This document shows positions 1 to 8,112 of a stretch of DNA of 64,000 nt, piece after piece. The notes under the pieces are model-generated. The model made no database searches, was not told the origin of the DNA, and was given only the letters and a program-made list of their open reading frames with translations. The stretch is taken from assembly GCF_027270735.1 (NCBI RefSeq), contig NZ_JAPWIJ010000012.1:62001-126000 (forward strand), in the 5' to 3' direction. The translations under genes were made by a program, and so were the position numbers. This DNA is from Rhodococcus ruber (GTDB lineage Bacteria; Actinomycetota; Actinomycetes; Mycobacteriales; Mycobacteriaceae). Positions within the stretch are counted from its first letter, which is position 1; each line of letters starts with the position of its first letter.

Positions 1-1
1 T

Positions 2-406
2 CGAACAGTCGCGCCGGGGGTACTGGCCTACGACGGCGACGAGGTGGTCGGCTGGGCGGCTGTTGCACCGCGCTCGGAGTTACCGTTCGCGCGGTCGAAC
101 AAGATTCCGCACGTCGACGATCTGCCGGTCTGGACGGTCTGGTGCTTCCGGGTCAAGGCCGGCCACCGAAAACGCGGAATCGCACATGCGTTGTTGGACG
201 GTGCCGTTCGGTTCGCGGACGACCATGGTGCCCCGGCGGTCGAGGGGTACCCGGTCGACAACGAGGGCCGAAGAGTCGATCTCACCATGGCATACGTGGG
301 CACACGCCGACTGTTCGAATCGGCGGGCTTCGAGTTCGCCGTCGAAACAACGTCGGTGTCGGGTGGCTTCCATCGGGTGATCATGCGAAAAGACCTGCGC
401 CACTAG
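2..406 (+). CDS. GNAT family N-acetyltransferase, 5'-truncated by window edge
   Basis: The frame is open from base 2, so the start lies outside the window; about 134 C-terminal residues are visible. The segment GHRKRGIAHALLDGAV is the acetyl-CoA pyrophosphate-binding motif A of GNAT acetyltransferases (R/Q-x-x-G-x-G/A), and it is followed by the usual late beta strand and FESAGFEF helix near the C-terminus. The substrate cannot be read from the sequence. The gene converges on the damaged tctC-like gene, with only 9 bases between the two stops. The family call is firm; the role is unknown. Confidence 0.8.
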   Translation, partial: RTVAPGVLAYDGDEVVGWAAVAPRSELPFARSNKIPHVDDLPVWTVWCFRVKAGHRKRGIAHALLDGAVRFADDHGAPAVEGYPVDNEGRRVDLTMAYVGTRRLFESAGFEFAVETTSVSGGFHRVIMRKDLRH

Positions 407-415
407 GGCAAGCGC

Positions 416-1410
416 TCACCGCGGTGCCGCTTGCAATCCGGTCTCCACATCCTTCTGGGTCTCGGCCAGGAACGTTTCGAACTCCTCGCCGATCGTGAAA
501 GTCGTCGTGAATTTGCTGCGCTCCGCGATCTGTTTCCAGGTGGGCGTATCCACCATCTTCCCCAGCGCCGCCCGCCAGTAGTCGACCGCGCCGACGGGCA
601 TGTCCGGTGGCCCGTACAGTCCGCGCCAATTCGACAGCGTCACATCGAATCCCAGCTCTCGTGCGGTGGGAACGTCGAAACCGGGGATCCGATTGTCGGC
701 CAGAACGCCGATACCTTCGAGGTCCCCGGATGCCAGTCGATCGACGAATTCACTGACACCACCGATGGCCACGTCGATCTCACCGCCCAGAAGTGCAGCG
801 ATCTGTTCGCGGCCACCCTCCTGGGTGACGTAGCGGACGGCGGACGGGTCGCCGCCGGCTGCCGACACCAAAAGAGAGAAAGGCAACTCGTCATCGTGGG
901 CCGCACCGACCACGACGCCCGATGGGTTGGACGCCACTGCAGCCATGACTCCGCGAAGGTCGGAGAGAGGACTGCCGGACGCGTGACGACGACGTAGTAC
1001 TCGGTCATCAATCGGGCGATCATCGTGACGTCGTCTTTGCCGTATTTCGACACCCCGCTCGCCTGATTCACCATCATCGACAACGACGTCACCGCAAGCT
1101 GATCGTCGGCGCTCCGATGGTCCTCGACCATCGTGGCGAGGTAGTCGGCACCACTCCCGCCGGGTCGATTCTGCACCGGCAGAGCTGTTTCGACGATCTT
1201 CTCCGTCCGCAGGGCATCCACGACCGAACGTATGGTGAGGTCGAAGCCACTGCCGGGATCGGCTCCCGCCGTCATCGTTACTGGGCCGTCGGGATAGGGC
1301 ACCGAATCGGAAGTAGATGCAGGATCGGCGCTGGGTCCGGAATCGGTACATCCGGTCAACACGAGGGTGGCCGCGATCATGACGCCGAACATCGATTTCT
1401 TCGCGATCAC
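416..1410 (-). pseudogene. Frameshifted tripartite tricarboxylate transporter substrate-binding lipoprotein (TctC/Bug family)
   Basis: Read on the minus strand from the ATG at 1410, the N-terminus is a lipoprotein signal ending in the lipobox LTGC, followed by a typical Bug/TctC start (PVTMTAGADPGSGFDLTIR, QNRPGGSGADYLATM). The frame holds to about base 980 (TEYYVVVTRP) and then turns to nonsense. The neighbouring frame continues the family sequence (GSPLSDLRGVMAAV through the conserved LSNWRGLYGPP) to the stop at 416. Restoring one G in the CCGG at 975-978 rejoins the two parts into a protein of about 331 residues, normal for the family. No tctA or tctB lies beside it; a complete set is at 44-48 kb. 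Either a genuine pseudogene or a sequencing error. Confidence 0.85.
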
Positions 1411-1580
1411 AGCATCGCCCCCAAGCCCGGTCCTGCACAGCGGTCGCTGCTTCCACCAACTCTAGGATGCAGTGATACGGGGCGGAGCAAAACGACGTCC
1501 GGACAAACCGGCAACTACCCGCGCGCGACGAGTACACGATTCCACCGACGCACGGGCGCGCACTCACCTACAGTTGCGCA

Positions 1581-2384
1581 GTGCCGAGCTGGATACTGGG
1601 TCTGATCGTCGTACTCGTCGTGGTGTTGGCCGTGACGGCCAAACTCGCTGCCCGCACCCGAGCTCCCGACCCGGGATGGTTCATCGACAGCACTCGTGCA
1701 GCCGGTGCGTTGACGGTCATCGGAACGATGTTCTCCGTCCTGCTGGCATTCACCATTTTCTTCGCACTGCAGAGTTACCAGCGCGCGAGCAATGGGGCCA
1801 GCGTCGAAGCCGTTGCCGTGACGGAGCTGCACAATGTGGCCGATGTCCTCGAAGGGCACGACGGTGAGAAGTTGCACGGCAGCCTCATCTGCTACAGCCG
1901 TGCTGTCGTCTCGAACGAATGGTCTGCGATGGCGCGCAGTGAAACATCCCCCACAGTCAATCACTGGGTGGACACCATGGCCCAGGATTTTGCGGCCACC
2001 ACACCGGAAGGTGCCTCACAGGAGGCGGCTTACGGACAGTGGTTCGATCAGCAAGCCGAACGCCGCGACGGTCGCCGCGACCGGCTGGCCGAGGCAACAC
2101 CATCGGTTCCGTTTCCGCTGTGGATCGTGCTGGGCATCGGAGCATCGGCAATACTCTCGTACATGTGCGTGCAGGCGGATCGCCGCGAATCCGCTGTAGT
2201 ACAGGCGGTTCCGATCGCGTTCGTATCGGCGCTCGTGGCCTCGGCTCTGGTCGTCGTCGCGTTTCTCGACCACCCGTACTCCGATTGGTCGGGCAGCATC
2301 CAACCCACCGAGATGAACGTGACACTGCAGTTCATCGACGACGGCCACCCGGTCCCGTGCGACGAGTCCGGCAACCCCACCTGA
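1581..2384 (+). CDS. Four-helix membrane protein, DUF4239/bestrophin-like
   Basis: 267 residues from a GTG start. Hydrophobic segments lie at about residues 4-21 and 41-63, then a hydrophilic loop of about 110 residues, then 178-196 and 206-228, followed by a short polar tail. Two N-terminal helices, a long soluble middle and two C-terminal helices match the actinobacterial DUF4239 family, which is distantly related to bestrophin channels. Function is unknown. It stands alone, converging on the DoxX-like gene. The family call rests on topology and remembered resemblance, not on a search. Confidence 0.6.
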   Translation: MPSWILGLIVVLVVVLAVTAKLAARTRAPDPGWFIDSTRAAGALTVIGTMFSVLLAFTIFFALQSYQRASNGASVEAVAVTELHNVADVLEGHDGEKLHGSLICYSRAVVSNEWSAMARSETSPTVNHWVDTMAQDFAATTPEGASQEAAYGQWFDQQAERRDGRRDRLAEATPSVPFPLWIVLGIGASAILSYMCVQADRRESAVVQAVPIAFVSALVASALVVVAFLDHPYSDWSGSIQPTEMNVTLQFIDDGHPVPCDESGNPT

Positions 2385-2406
2385 CCCGCCGCATGCGCAG
2401 CACCCA

Positions 2407-2814
2407 CTACCGCACGATCGGCATGACCTGACGCACCTTCGGATCACGCAGATACAGCGCGCCCCAAGCGAGAACTCCGACGTACACCGCGAACAAGACC
2501 GTGCTGAACAACGGCTTGTCCACTCGCCAATTGGTGAGGACGGCACCACCGAGATATCCGGTCAGGAGAACCGCCCCGAGAAATGCGGTGCGCGGCACCA
2601 CGTACAGAACCAGGCACGCCAGTAATACGATGCCGATGACGGGCGTCATCTCGTCGCGCAGCCCCAATTCGAGCGTCGCATCTTTCACCTGCTGCACATT
2701 CAGCAATTTGCCGACGATATCGAAGATCAGAAACAGCGCAAGCAGGCCTGTCAGGACCCAGCCCACGCGGGCTGCGCTCCGCGAGTTGGTCGCAGGGGTA
2801 GTCGTCACGGTCAT
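2407..2814 (-). CDS. DoxX-like small membrane protein
   Basis: 135 residues. The ATG at 2814 was chosen over the upstream in-frame ATG at 2880 because a GGAG ribosome site sits 9 bases before it. There are four predicted membrane helices: RVGWVLTGLLALFLIFDIVG, a second in TPVIGIVLLACLVLYVV, a third in AFLGAVLLTGYLGGAVL, and a last in STVLFAVYVGVLAWGALYL ending in LRDPKVR. This order and length fit the DoxX/DUF4870-type families, which often accompany redox or stress genes. The next gene upstream is RidA (93 bases away), so co-transcription is possible but not evident. Confidence 0.65.
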   Translation of the reverse strand: MTVTTTPATNSRSAARVGWVLTGLLALFLIFDIVGKLLNVQQVKDATLELGLRDEMTPVIGIVLLACLVLYVVPRTAFLGAVLLTGYLGGAVLTNWRVDKPLFSTVLFAVYVGVLAWGALYLRDPKVRQVMPIVR

Positions 2815-2907
2815 GATGTTCTCCGATGCTCGATATTTGAGGTGTCGCCGGTATCGACTGCCATCGGTACGAAAACTCACCGGCGCGAGGATGTCACCAG
2901 GACTGCT

Positions 2908-3405
2908 TCAGCCTCGATCATGAACACTCGGGTGCGAACCCACCACTGCCGTGACAGCTATTTCCACCCGCATCATCGGGGCACCGAGCGCGCTCACCCC
3001 GATCTGAGTCCAGATCGGGGCGCGATTGCCCATCCGCCTCTCGAACTGCTCCACCATGACCCGGTTGTGCTCGTCGCCGATGGACACCTCGGACTCCGGA
3101 ATATGGTACGAGACAACAGATACGACGTCGTTCCACGTGGCTCCCGCCGTTACCAGCGTCCTCTCCACGTTGTCGAACGCGCGCACGATCTCGTCTTCGA
3201 GTGTTGCCGGAAAGTGGAACTCGTCGTCCCAGCCACCCTGACCGGACGTATCGACCCGATCTCCGATGCGGACAGCTTGGCTGTATCGCATGTCGGCGAG
3301 TTGCGTGTCGCCGTAACCCGGGGTGACGAAGAATTCTGCAGTATTCACGGCTATCTCCTCGAATAGCTGGCGAGCTTCTCGTGTGCCGCTCGTCCAGAAC
3401 TTCAT
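2908..3405 (-). CDS. RidA/YjgF/YER057c/UK114 family protein
   Basis: 165 residues. The body has the RidA plan: FFVTPGYGD and YSQAVRIGDRVDTSGQGGWD near the N-terminus, an EDEIVRAFDNVERTLVTAGATWNDVVSVVSYH helix-strand core, and a C-terminal GVSALGAPMMRVEIAVTAVV strand. RidA proteins hydrolyse reactive enamine/imine intermediates or act in detoxification and degradation pathways. The lead of about 30 residues before the core is longer than in the smallest members. It is transcribed away from a MarR gene, and its start codon lies inside the first of two MarR-type operators, so repression by that protein is very likely. Confidence 0.85.
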   Translation of the reverse strand: MKFWTSGTREARQLFEEIAVNTAEFFVTPGYGDTQLADMRYSQAVRIGDRVDTSGQGGWDDEFHFPATLEDEIVRAFDNVERTLVTAGATWNDVVSVVSYHIPESEVSIGDEHNRVMVEQFERRMGNRAPIWTQIGVSALGAPMMRVEIAVTAVVGSHPSVHDRG

Positions 3406-3444
3406 GCGTGAAGTAAACGTAGCACAGTTACTTCACGCATGAAG
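3400..3444. promoter_or_regulatory. Double palindromic operator between ridA-like and marR genes
   Basis: Two 14-base palindromes, CTTCATGCGTGAAG (3400-3413) and CTTCACGCATGAAG (3431-3444), each CTTCA-N4-TGAAG, are reverse complements of each other. They are the outer parts of a perfect 17-base inverted repeat (arms 3400-3416 and 3428-3444). The first covers the RidA start codon; the second ends 26 bases before the MarR start. Size and placement fit binding of two MarR dimers that control both genes. Confidence 0.85.
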
Positions 3445-3470
3445 TGAATGCGCTCGAGTAGGATGCCGAT

Positions 3471-3971
3471 ATGGCGACCACAGACCCGGCGGATGCAGAT
3501 CCGGACTCATCCGAACAACACCCCTGGTTGACCGCAGACGAGAAGGCCGCCTGGACCGGCTTGGTCTCGCTGATCCTGTTACTACCAGGCCGATTGGAGT
3601 CTCCGCTGCAGCAGGAGTCAGGACTCACCCTCTTCGAATACTTGACGCTGAGCCATATCTCCGAGACGCCCGGGCATCGGCTGCGAATGAGCGAATTGGC
3701 ATATCTGACAAACGGATCGCTGTCCCGTCTGTCGAATGTGGTCAAGCGTTTCGAGCAGCGCGGCTGGGTGGTTCGATCGACCGATCCCGAAGACGGCCGT
3801 GTCACCACTGCCGAACTCACCGACGCCGGCTACGACGTCGTCGTAGCCGCGGCACCGATTCACGTACGCGCAGTGCGCGACTTCGTACTCGACCCGCTCA
3901 CCCAGACCGATCACCGAGCGTTGGCTCGCATCGCAGCAAAGCTACGAATACGACCGGATGACCTGAACTGA
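3471..3971 (+). CDS. MarR family transcriptional regulator
   Basis: 166 residues. The winged helix is clear: LTLFEYLTLSHISETPGHRLRMSELAYLTNGSLSRLSNVVKRFEQRGWVVR is the helix-turn-helix region, followed by the wing STDPEDGRVTTAELTDAGY typical of MarR (DxRxxxxxLT). It diverges from the RidA gene across the double operator at 3400-3444 and is presumably autoregulated. The ligand is unknown. The ORF stops 3 bases before the stop of the convergent HxlR gene. Confidence 0.92.
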   Translation: MATTDPADADPDSSEQHPWLTADEKAAWTGLVSLILLLPGRLESPLQQESGLTLFEYLTLSHISETPGHRLRMSELAYLTNGSLSRLSNVVKRFEQRGWVVRSTDPEDGRVTTAELTDAGYDVVVAAAPIHVRAVRDFVLDPLTQTDHRALARIAAKLRIRPDDLN

Positions 3972-3974
3972 AAA

Positions 3975-4295
3975 CTACGAGTTCAGCACACGGTGATGGG
4001 ACTCTGCCCATTGCGCCAGCGCCAGCAACGGCCCGTTCGCAAACGACTCCCCGGTCTCGGTCAACCGGTGCATCCCACCGACGTCGTCCTTCTCGACCAA
4101 TCGGAACGTGCGCAGGCGTTTCATCGATTCGTGTAGAGACTTGTCGCTGATACCGCCGATCATCGACACCAGGTCGACGCGTCGAGTCGGTCCGGACCTC
4201 AATGCAGTGAGGACTACCGCGTCCCACTGATGCGCGATCAGCTCGACGCCGAGCCTGACGAAGCAGTCGGCCGCGGCGGGCAACACATCGCGCAT
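3975..4295 (-). CDS. HxlR family transcriptional regulator
   Basis: 106 residues, a normal HxlR length. The core HQWDAVVLTALRSGPTRRVDLVSMIGGISDKSLHESMKRLRTFRLVEK is the HxlR winged helix (K/HWxxxIL...L..G..RF.EL...I.GIS.K.L...L+.L...GLV.R), followed by LTETGESF. Family members sense redox or aldehyde/quinone stress. It diverges from the NmrA-type oxidoreductase gene, with a 10-bp-arm palindrome between them. Confidence 0.9.
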   Translation of the reverse strand: MRDVLPAAADCFVRLGVELIAHQWDAVVLTALRSGPTRRVDLVSMIGGISDKSLHESMKRLRTFRLVEKDDVGGMHRLTETGESFANGPLLALAQWAESHHRVLNS

Positions 4296-4318
4296 AGGAA
4301 CCTCACTGTCGTGAACGA

Positions 4319-4340
4319 ACGCCTACCAAATGGTAGGCGT
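4319..4340. promoter_or_regulatory. Palindromic operator between hxlR and nmrA-like genes
   Basis: Ten-base arms ACGCCTACCA (4319-4328) and TGGTAGGCGT (4331-4340) flank AA: a perfect inverted repeat centred 34 bases upstream of the HxlR start and about 93 bases before the NmrA-like start. The TACCAAATGGTA-type core and the divergent location suggest the HxlR binding site. Confidence 0.75.
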
Positions 4341-4422
4341 CATGACACTAGCGTTCGGTGCGGGCGGCATCGAATGCCGAGAACAGGCCGAGTCTCGGAC
4401 GCATGTCGCGGTAGGAGAAACC

Positions 4423-5370
4423 GTGAACGAGCAGCAACTCACCCATCGGACGGCAGCCGTCGACAGGGTGATCACCGTATTGGGTGCAACCGGGCAGCAG
4501 GGTGGGTCAGTGGCCGCGGCCCTGCTCGAAGCCGGGTGGAGGGTTCGCGCCGTGGTGCGTGATCCGTCGAGCTCGCGGGCCCGGCGACTCGCGGCCACCG
4601 GGATCGAGACGGTCGGAGGCGACCTTGCCGACCCGACATCGCTTCGGTCGGCGTTCACCGGTGCCCACGGGGTGTTCAGCGTCCAACCCAGTTCCGGACA
4701 GGCCGGGTCCGAGGTCACCGACGACGACGAGGTGGCGTACGGAATCTCGGTCGCCGACACCGCCAGGGCCGCGGGGGTCGAACACCTCGTGTACAGCTCC
4801 GCGATCGCTGCGAGGTCGACACCCACCGGCATCGGACACTTCGACACCAAAGCACGCATCGAGGCACATATCGGCGGGCTCGACATTCCGAGCACTGTCA
4901 TCCGCCCGTCCAGCTTCATGGAGATTCTCCTGCTCCCCGGCATGGGTCTCGCTGACGGTCGTTTCTCCTTTCTGATGGGCGACACCCAACCGATGCAGTT
5001 CATCGCGGTGCGCGACATCGGACTCATTGCTGCCCACATCTTTTCGGCACCTGGCGAATTCAGGCACTGCAGTCTCGACATCGCCGGAGACGCGCTCACC
5101 GGAAATCAACTGGCACAACACTTCAGCACAGCACTGGAACGCCCCATCGAGTACCAACGAATGAACCCGTCCGTCCTTGAACAGAACGACGTGCTGGGTA
5201 GATTGGCAGCCGCCGTCGACGACGGAAGTTTGGCCGGGCGTGCCGACCTCACGGAGCTGAGGCACACGTTTCCGTTTCTGCTTCGATTCGAGGACTGGTT
5301 GGCGACCCGCGGTCCCGACATCATCGACGCCGCCACTCGCCCGTCGAGCGGCGACGTCGGTCTGCGCTGA
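4423..5370 (+). CDS. NmrA-like NAD(P)-binding oxidoreductase
   Basis: 315 residues from the GTG at 4423, preferred over an upstream ATG (4330) that lies inside the operator, because GGAG sits 6 bases before the GTG. A Rossmann start ITVLGATGQQGGSVAAALL (GxxGxxG) is followed by VRAVVRDPSS for the NADP phosphate, and later YSSAIAARS and a TVIRPSSFME strand typical of atypical short-chain reductases of the NmrA/quinone reductase group. Such enzymes reduce quinones or sense NADP. With the divergent HxlR gene this resembles quinone/aldehyde-stress pairs; the actual substrate is not shown. Confidence 0.8.
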   Translation: MNEQQLTHRTAAVDRVITVLGATGQQGGSVAAALLEAGWRVRAVVRDPSSSRARRLAATGIETVGGDLADPTSLRSAFTGAHGVFSVQPSSGQAGSEVTDDDEVAYGISVADTARAAGVEHLVYSSAIAARSTPTGIGHFDTKARIEAHIGGLDIPSTVIRPSSFMEILLLPGMGLADGRFSFLMGDTQPMQFIAVRDIGLIAAHIFSAPGEFRHCSLDIAGDALTGNQLAQHFSTALERPIEYQRMNPSVLEQNDVLGRLAAAVDDGSLAGRADLTELRHTFPFLLRFEDWLATRGPDIIDAATRPSSGDVGLR

Positions 5371-5398
5371 CAGCGACATCGATCTACGGCACCAACGG

Positions 5399-6094
5399 TC
5401 ACCAGCTGACGGTTCCGTACCGATCGATGAACCGCCCGGACCCGTAGCCCGGTCCTTCGGTCGCCAGTCGGACGATGGCGTCGGTCCCCTCGGTGACCGT
5501 CTGCGGCCCGCTGTTTCCGTTGAATTCGGTTGCGGTATAGCCAGGATCGGCGGCATTGATACGAATATCGTCGAGGCCCTTGGCATATTGGGTCGTCAGC
5601 ATCGTGACAGCCGACTTCGACGCAGTGTAGGCCGGAGCAACCACGCTGGATTCGACGCGAGACGGATCGTGTGTTGCTGCGAAAGACCCCATCCCACTAC
5701 TGACATTGACGATGACGGGATCGGTCGAGATCCGTAGCAACGGAAGGAACGCTGCTGTCGTGCGGACGATTCCGAGAACGTTCACGTCGAGAACCGACAA
5801 CACGTCCTCGGCGGTCAACTCGTCGACGGCGCTGTGCGGTCCGGCGATGCCGGCATTGTTGATCAGTACGTCGACAACCCCCTCCTGGCCTTGTACGTCC
5901 GCAGCTGCAGCTGCGACGGATTCGGCATCGGTGACGTCGATCTGCACGAACCGAGCCCCCACTGCTGCGGCAGCAGTCCTACCCCGCTCGGCATCACGTG
6001 CTCCGAGAATGACGGTGTGGCCCCGATCGATCAGTCGTCGGGCCGTTTCGTAGCCGAGGCCCTTGTTTGCTCCGGTGATGAATGTGATGGTCAT
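5399..6094 (-). CDS. Short-chain dehydrogenase/reductase (SDR)
   Basis: 231 residues. The start was taken at the ATG at 6094 (MTITFITGANKGLGYETARRL), not the in-frame ATG at 6208 that would overlap the divergent regulator. It has the classical SDR motifs: TGANKGLG cofactor loop, NNAG (LINNAGIAGP), catalytic Ser in NVSSGMG, and YTASK with catalytic Tyr and Lys. A DPGYTATEFNG tail is typical of classical single-domain SDRs. It diverges from the XRE-type regulator at 6196 and is probably its target. Confidence 0.85.
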   Translation of the reverse strand: MTITFITGANKGLGYETARRLIDRGHTVILGARDAERGRTAAAAVGARFVQIDVTDAESVAAAAADVQGQEGVVDVLINNAGIAGPHSAVDELTAEDVLSVLDVNVLGIVRTTAAFLPLLRISTDPVIVNVSSGMGSFAATHDPSRVESSVVAPAYTASKSAVTMLTTQYAKGLDDIRINAADPGYTATEFNGNSGPQTVTEGTDAIVRLATEGPGYGSGRFIDRYGTVSW

Positions 6095-6195
6095 ATCCCC
6101 AGTGTTCAGGGCGACCAAGGCTCGTTCCAGGCACTCCTCGACGGTAGGAAAATCGGTACCACCCTGATACACGCCCGAAGAGCGACAATGGAACC

Positions 6196-7065
6196 GTGAC
6201 CTCGACAACGGACGGACTCGGCGCGACGATCAGATCATGGCGTGATCGACTCTCACCCGATGCTGTCGGTCTACCGACCGGACGTTCACGCCGGGCCGCG
6301 GGGCTCAGGCGGGAGGACCTCGCCGATCTCGCGGGTATTTCCGTGGACTACATCGTGCGGCTCGAACAGGGGCGAGCGAAAACCCCGTCCGTCCAGGTGG
6401 TGTCGTCCATGGCGCGTGCCCTCCAGCTGACCGTGCCCGAGCGAGACCATCTCTACCGCTTGGCCGGTCACATTCCGCCGGCCGACGGCACCATCTCCGA
6501 CCACATTCCGCCCGGAGTCAGGCGGGTGGTCGGCCGGCTCCACGAGGGTGCGGTTGCCGTGTTCGCAGCCGACTGGCAACTGCTGTGGTGGAACCGAAGT
6601 TGGGCCGCGCTGGTCGGCGATCCGTTGTCCGTCGCCCCTGCCAGGCGAAACTTCGCTCGTGAATGCTTCCCTGCCGGCGCAGACACACCGCGGATGTCCG
6701 CCTGGCCGGTGACGCCGTCCGGTGGCGAAGAAGCGGTTCGGGCGGCAGTCGTGTCAGACCTTCGGCGGGCCACCGGGCGGTTTCCCCACGACTCGAGGCT
6801 GAGGGGGTTGATCGATGAGTTGCGCGTCGGCAACTCAGAATTCGAGGCGTTGTGGTCCGTCGGTGCCGTCGGTTCACATCGCGAGGATCACAAAGTAGTC
6901 CACCACCCGACGGTTGGACCGATCACCGTCGACTGCGACGTACTCACCGACGGTGACGCGGAGCTGAAGATCGTCATCATGACTGCCGCCCCCGGTTCGG
7001 AGGACGAGACCAAGCTACGCCTGGCCACGATCGCCGGCAGCGTGGCCACGACCGAATTCGCCTGA
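6196..7065 (+). CDS. XRE-type regulator with MmyB-like ligand-binding domain
   Basis: 289 residues from a GTG. The N-terminal helix-turn-helix (residues about 10-75) contains RREDLADLAGISVDYIVRLEQGRAKTPSVQV, a standard HTH_3. It is followed by a PAS-like MmyB domain (VFAADWQLLWWNRSWAALVGDP, ...FPHDSRLRGLIDELRVGNSEFEALWSV) that in this actinobacterial family binds a small ligand. These regulators usually sit beside, and repress, a divergent SDR gene, which is the arrangement here (101 bases between the starts). Confidence 0.88.
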   Translation: MTSTTDGLGATIRSWRDRLSPDAVGLPTGRSRRAAGLRREDLADLAGISVDYIVRLEQGRAKTPSVQVVSSMARALQLTVPERDHLYRLAGHIPPADGTISDHIPPGVRRVVGRLHEGAVAVFAADWQLLWWNRSWAALVGDPLSVAPARRNFARECFPAGADTPRMSAWPVTPSGGEEAVRAAVVSDLRRATGRFPHDSRLRGLIDELRVGNSEFEALWSVGAVGSHREDHKVVHHPTVGPITVDCDVLTDGDAELKIVIMTAAPGSEDETKLRLATIAGSVATTEFA

Positions 7066-7077
7066 GGCGCAGAGTCG

Positions 7078-8013
7078 TCAAAAGTCTCGGTTCTCGGCTC
7101 GTATTCTGCGGGCTTCGACGAGGAGCGAGTCGACGACTGCGCTCGTCGAGTTCGTACGGTGCGGCAGAGTTAGCGCGCAGGTCGTCCTCCCACTCCACGC
7201 GGGATCATCGACCTGCACCGTGGTGACACCGTCCGGCACTGTGGCTGCTGCGATTTCGGGTATGACTGTGATGCCCAATCCTGCTGCGACACAGCCGAGA
7301 CGGGCAGTCCACTCCCGAATTCGCGCAGCGACTCGCGGGTTCGGCAAGGTGGGCCATGCCCCGAATTGTGGGTCGTTGCGGGCACCTTTGCCGACGATCC
7401 ATGATTCACGTGCGAGTTCGTCGACGTGTGTTCGACCTTGGTGCGCAAGCCTGTGCTCAACTCCGACTGCCAGCAAGAGCTTTCCGTCGATCACTGTGTC
7501 GACGCGCAATCCCTTCAGGTCGTAAGCGGCAAGCCCGTCGCCGACAGCGATCACTGCCACGTCGATGCGTCCGGCGCGCAATTGTCGCAGCTGCGCCGGG
7601 GTCGAACTCTCGACGATTTCGACAGCGAGTTCCGAGTGCGAGTGTCGAACTCGGGCTATCGCGCGCGGCACGAGAACCATTGCCGCGGTGGGGAATGCCC
7701 CTATCGACACAGTTCCGGTGAGTAGATTCTCGGCTTCGGTGAGCTCGCGGGTCGCCGCGTCGATCTCGTGCAACACGGTCGCCGCGCGCGCCGCCACTAG
7801 TGTCCCCGCTGCTGTCGGCCGCACTCCACGCGCACCGCGCTCGAACAAGGTCGATCCCGCGGCCGCTTCCATCGATGCGACCTGCCGAGAGATCGCCGAC
7901 TGCGTGTAACCCAGAATCTGAGCTGCGGCAGTGAACGATCCGGTCTCGAACACCACGCGTACCACCCGCAGTCCGCTCAGACTCCATTCCGCCACCCCTT
8001 CATTCGACCACAT
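7078..8013 (-). CDS. LysR family transcriptional regulator
   Basis: 311 residues. The N-terminus (WSLSGLRVVRVVFETGSFTAAAQILGYTQSAISRQVASMEAAAGSTLFERGARGVRPTAAG) is a canonical LysR HTH. The rest is the periplasmic-binding-like effector domain (GTVSIGAFPTAAMVLVPRAIARV, later GCVAAGLGITVIPEIA). It diverges from two SDR genes, with a palindrome in the 99-base gap. The effector is unknown. Confidence 0.92.
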   Translation of the reverse strand: MWSNEGVAEWSLSGLRVVRVVFETGSFTAAAQILGYTQSAISRQVASMEAAAGSTLFERGARGVRPTAAGTLVAARAATVLHEIDAATRELTEAENLLTGTVSIGAFPTAAMVLVPRAIARVRHSHSELAVEIVESSTPAQLRQLRAGRIDVAVIAVGDGLAAYDLKGLRVDTVIDGKLLLAVGVEHRLAHQGRTHVDELARESWIVGKGARNDPQFGAWPTLPNPRVAARIREWTARLGCVAAGLGITVIPEIAAATVPDGVTTVQVDDPAWSGRTTCALTLPHRTNSTSAVVDSLLVEARRIRAENRDF

Positions 8014-8028
8014 CGGCCATGTGAATAC

Positions 8029-8045
8029 CGCATACCTGATATGCG
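8029..8045. promoter_or_regulatory. LysR-type palindrome upstream of SDR operon
   Basis: CGCATA (8029-8034) and TATGCG (8040-8045) form a perfect 6-base inverted repeat with a 5-base spacer, lying 16 bases upstream of the LysR start and about 68 before the SDR start. An AT-rich interrupted dyad in this place is what LysR regulators bind. Confidence 0.6.
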
Positions 8046-8112
8046 TAACTATCGCTGGTGGAATGGCTGGCAGAAGCGCACGCTGACTACACCGACGAAA
8101 GGAAGTGCGAGA

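Noticed and set aside
1117..1605. Plus-strand ORF of 162 codons over the tctC-like gene
   Set aside because: It is the antisense shadow of the frameshifted tctC gene and shows no family motifs.
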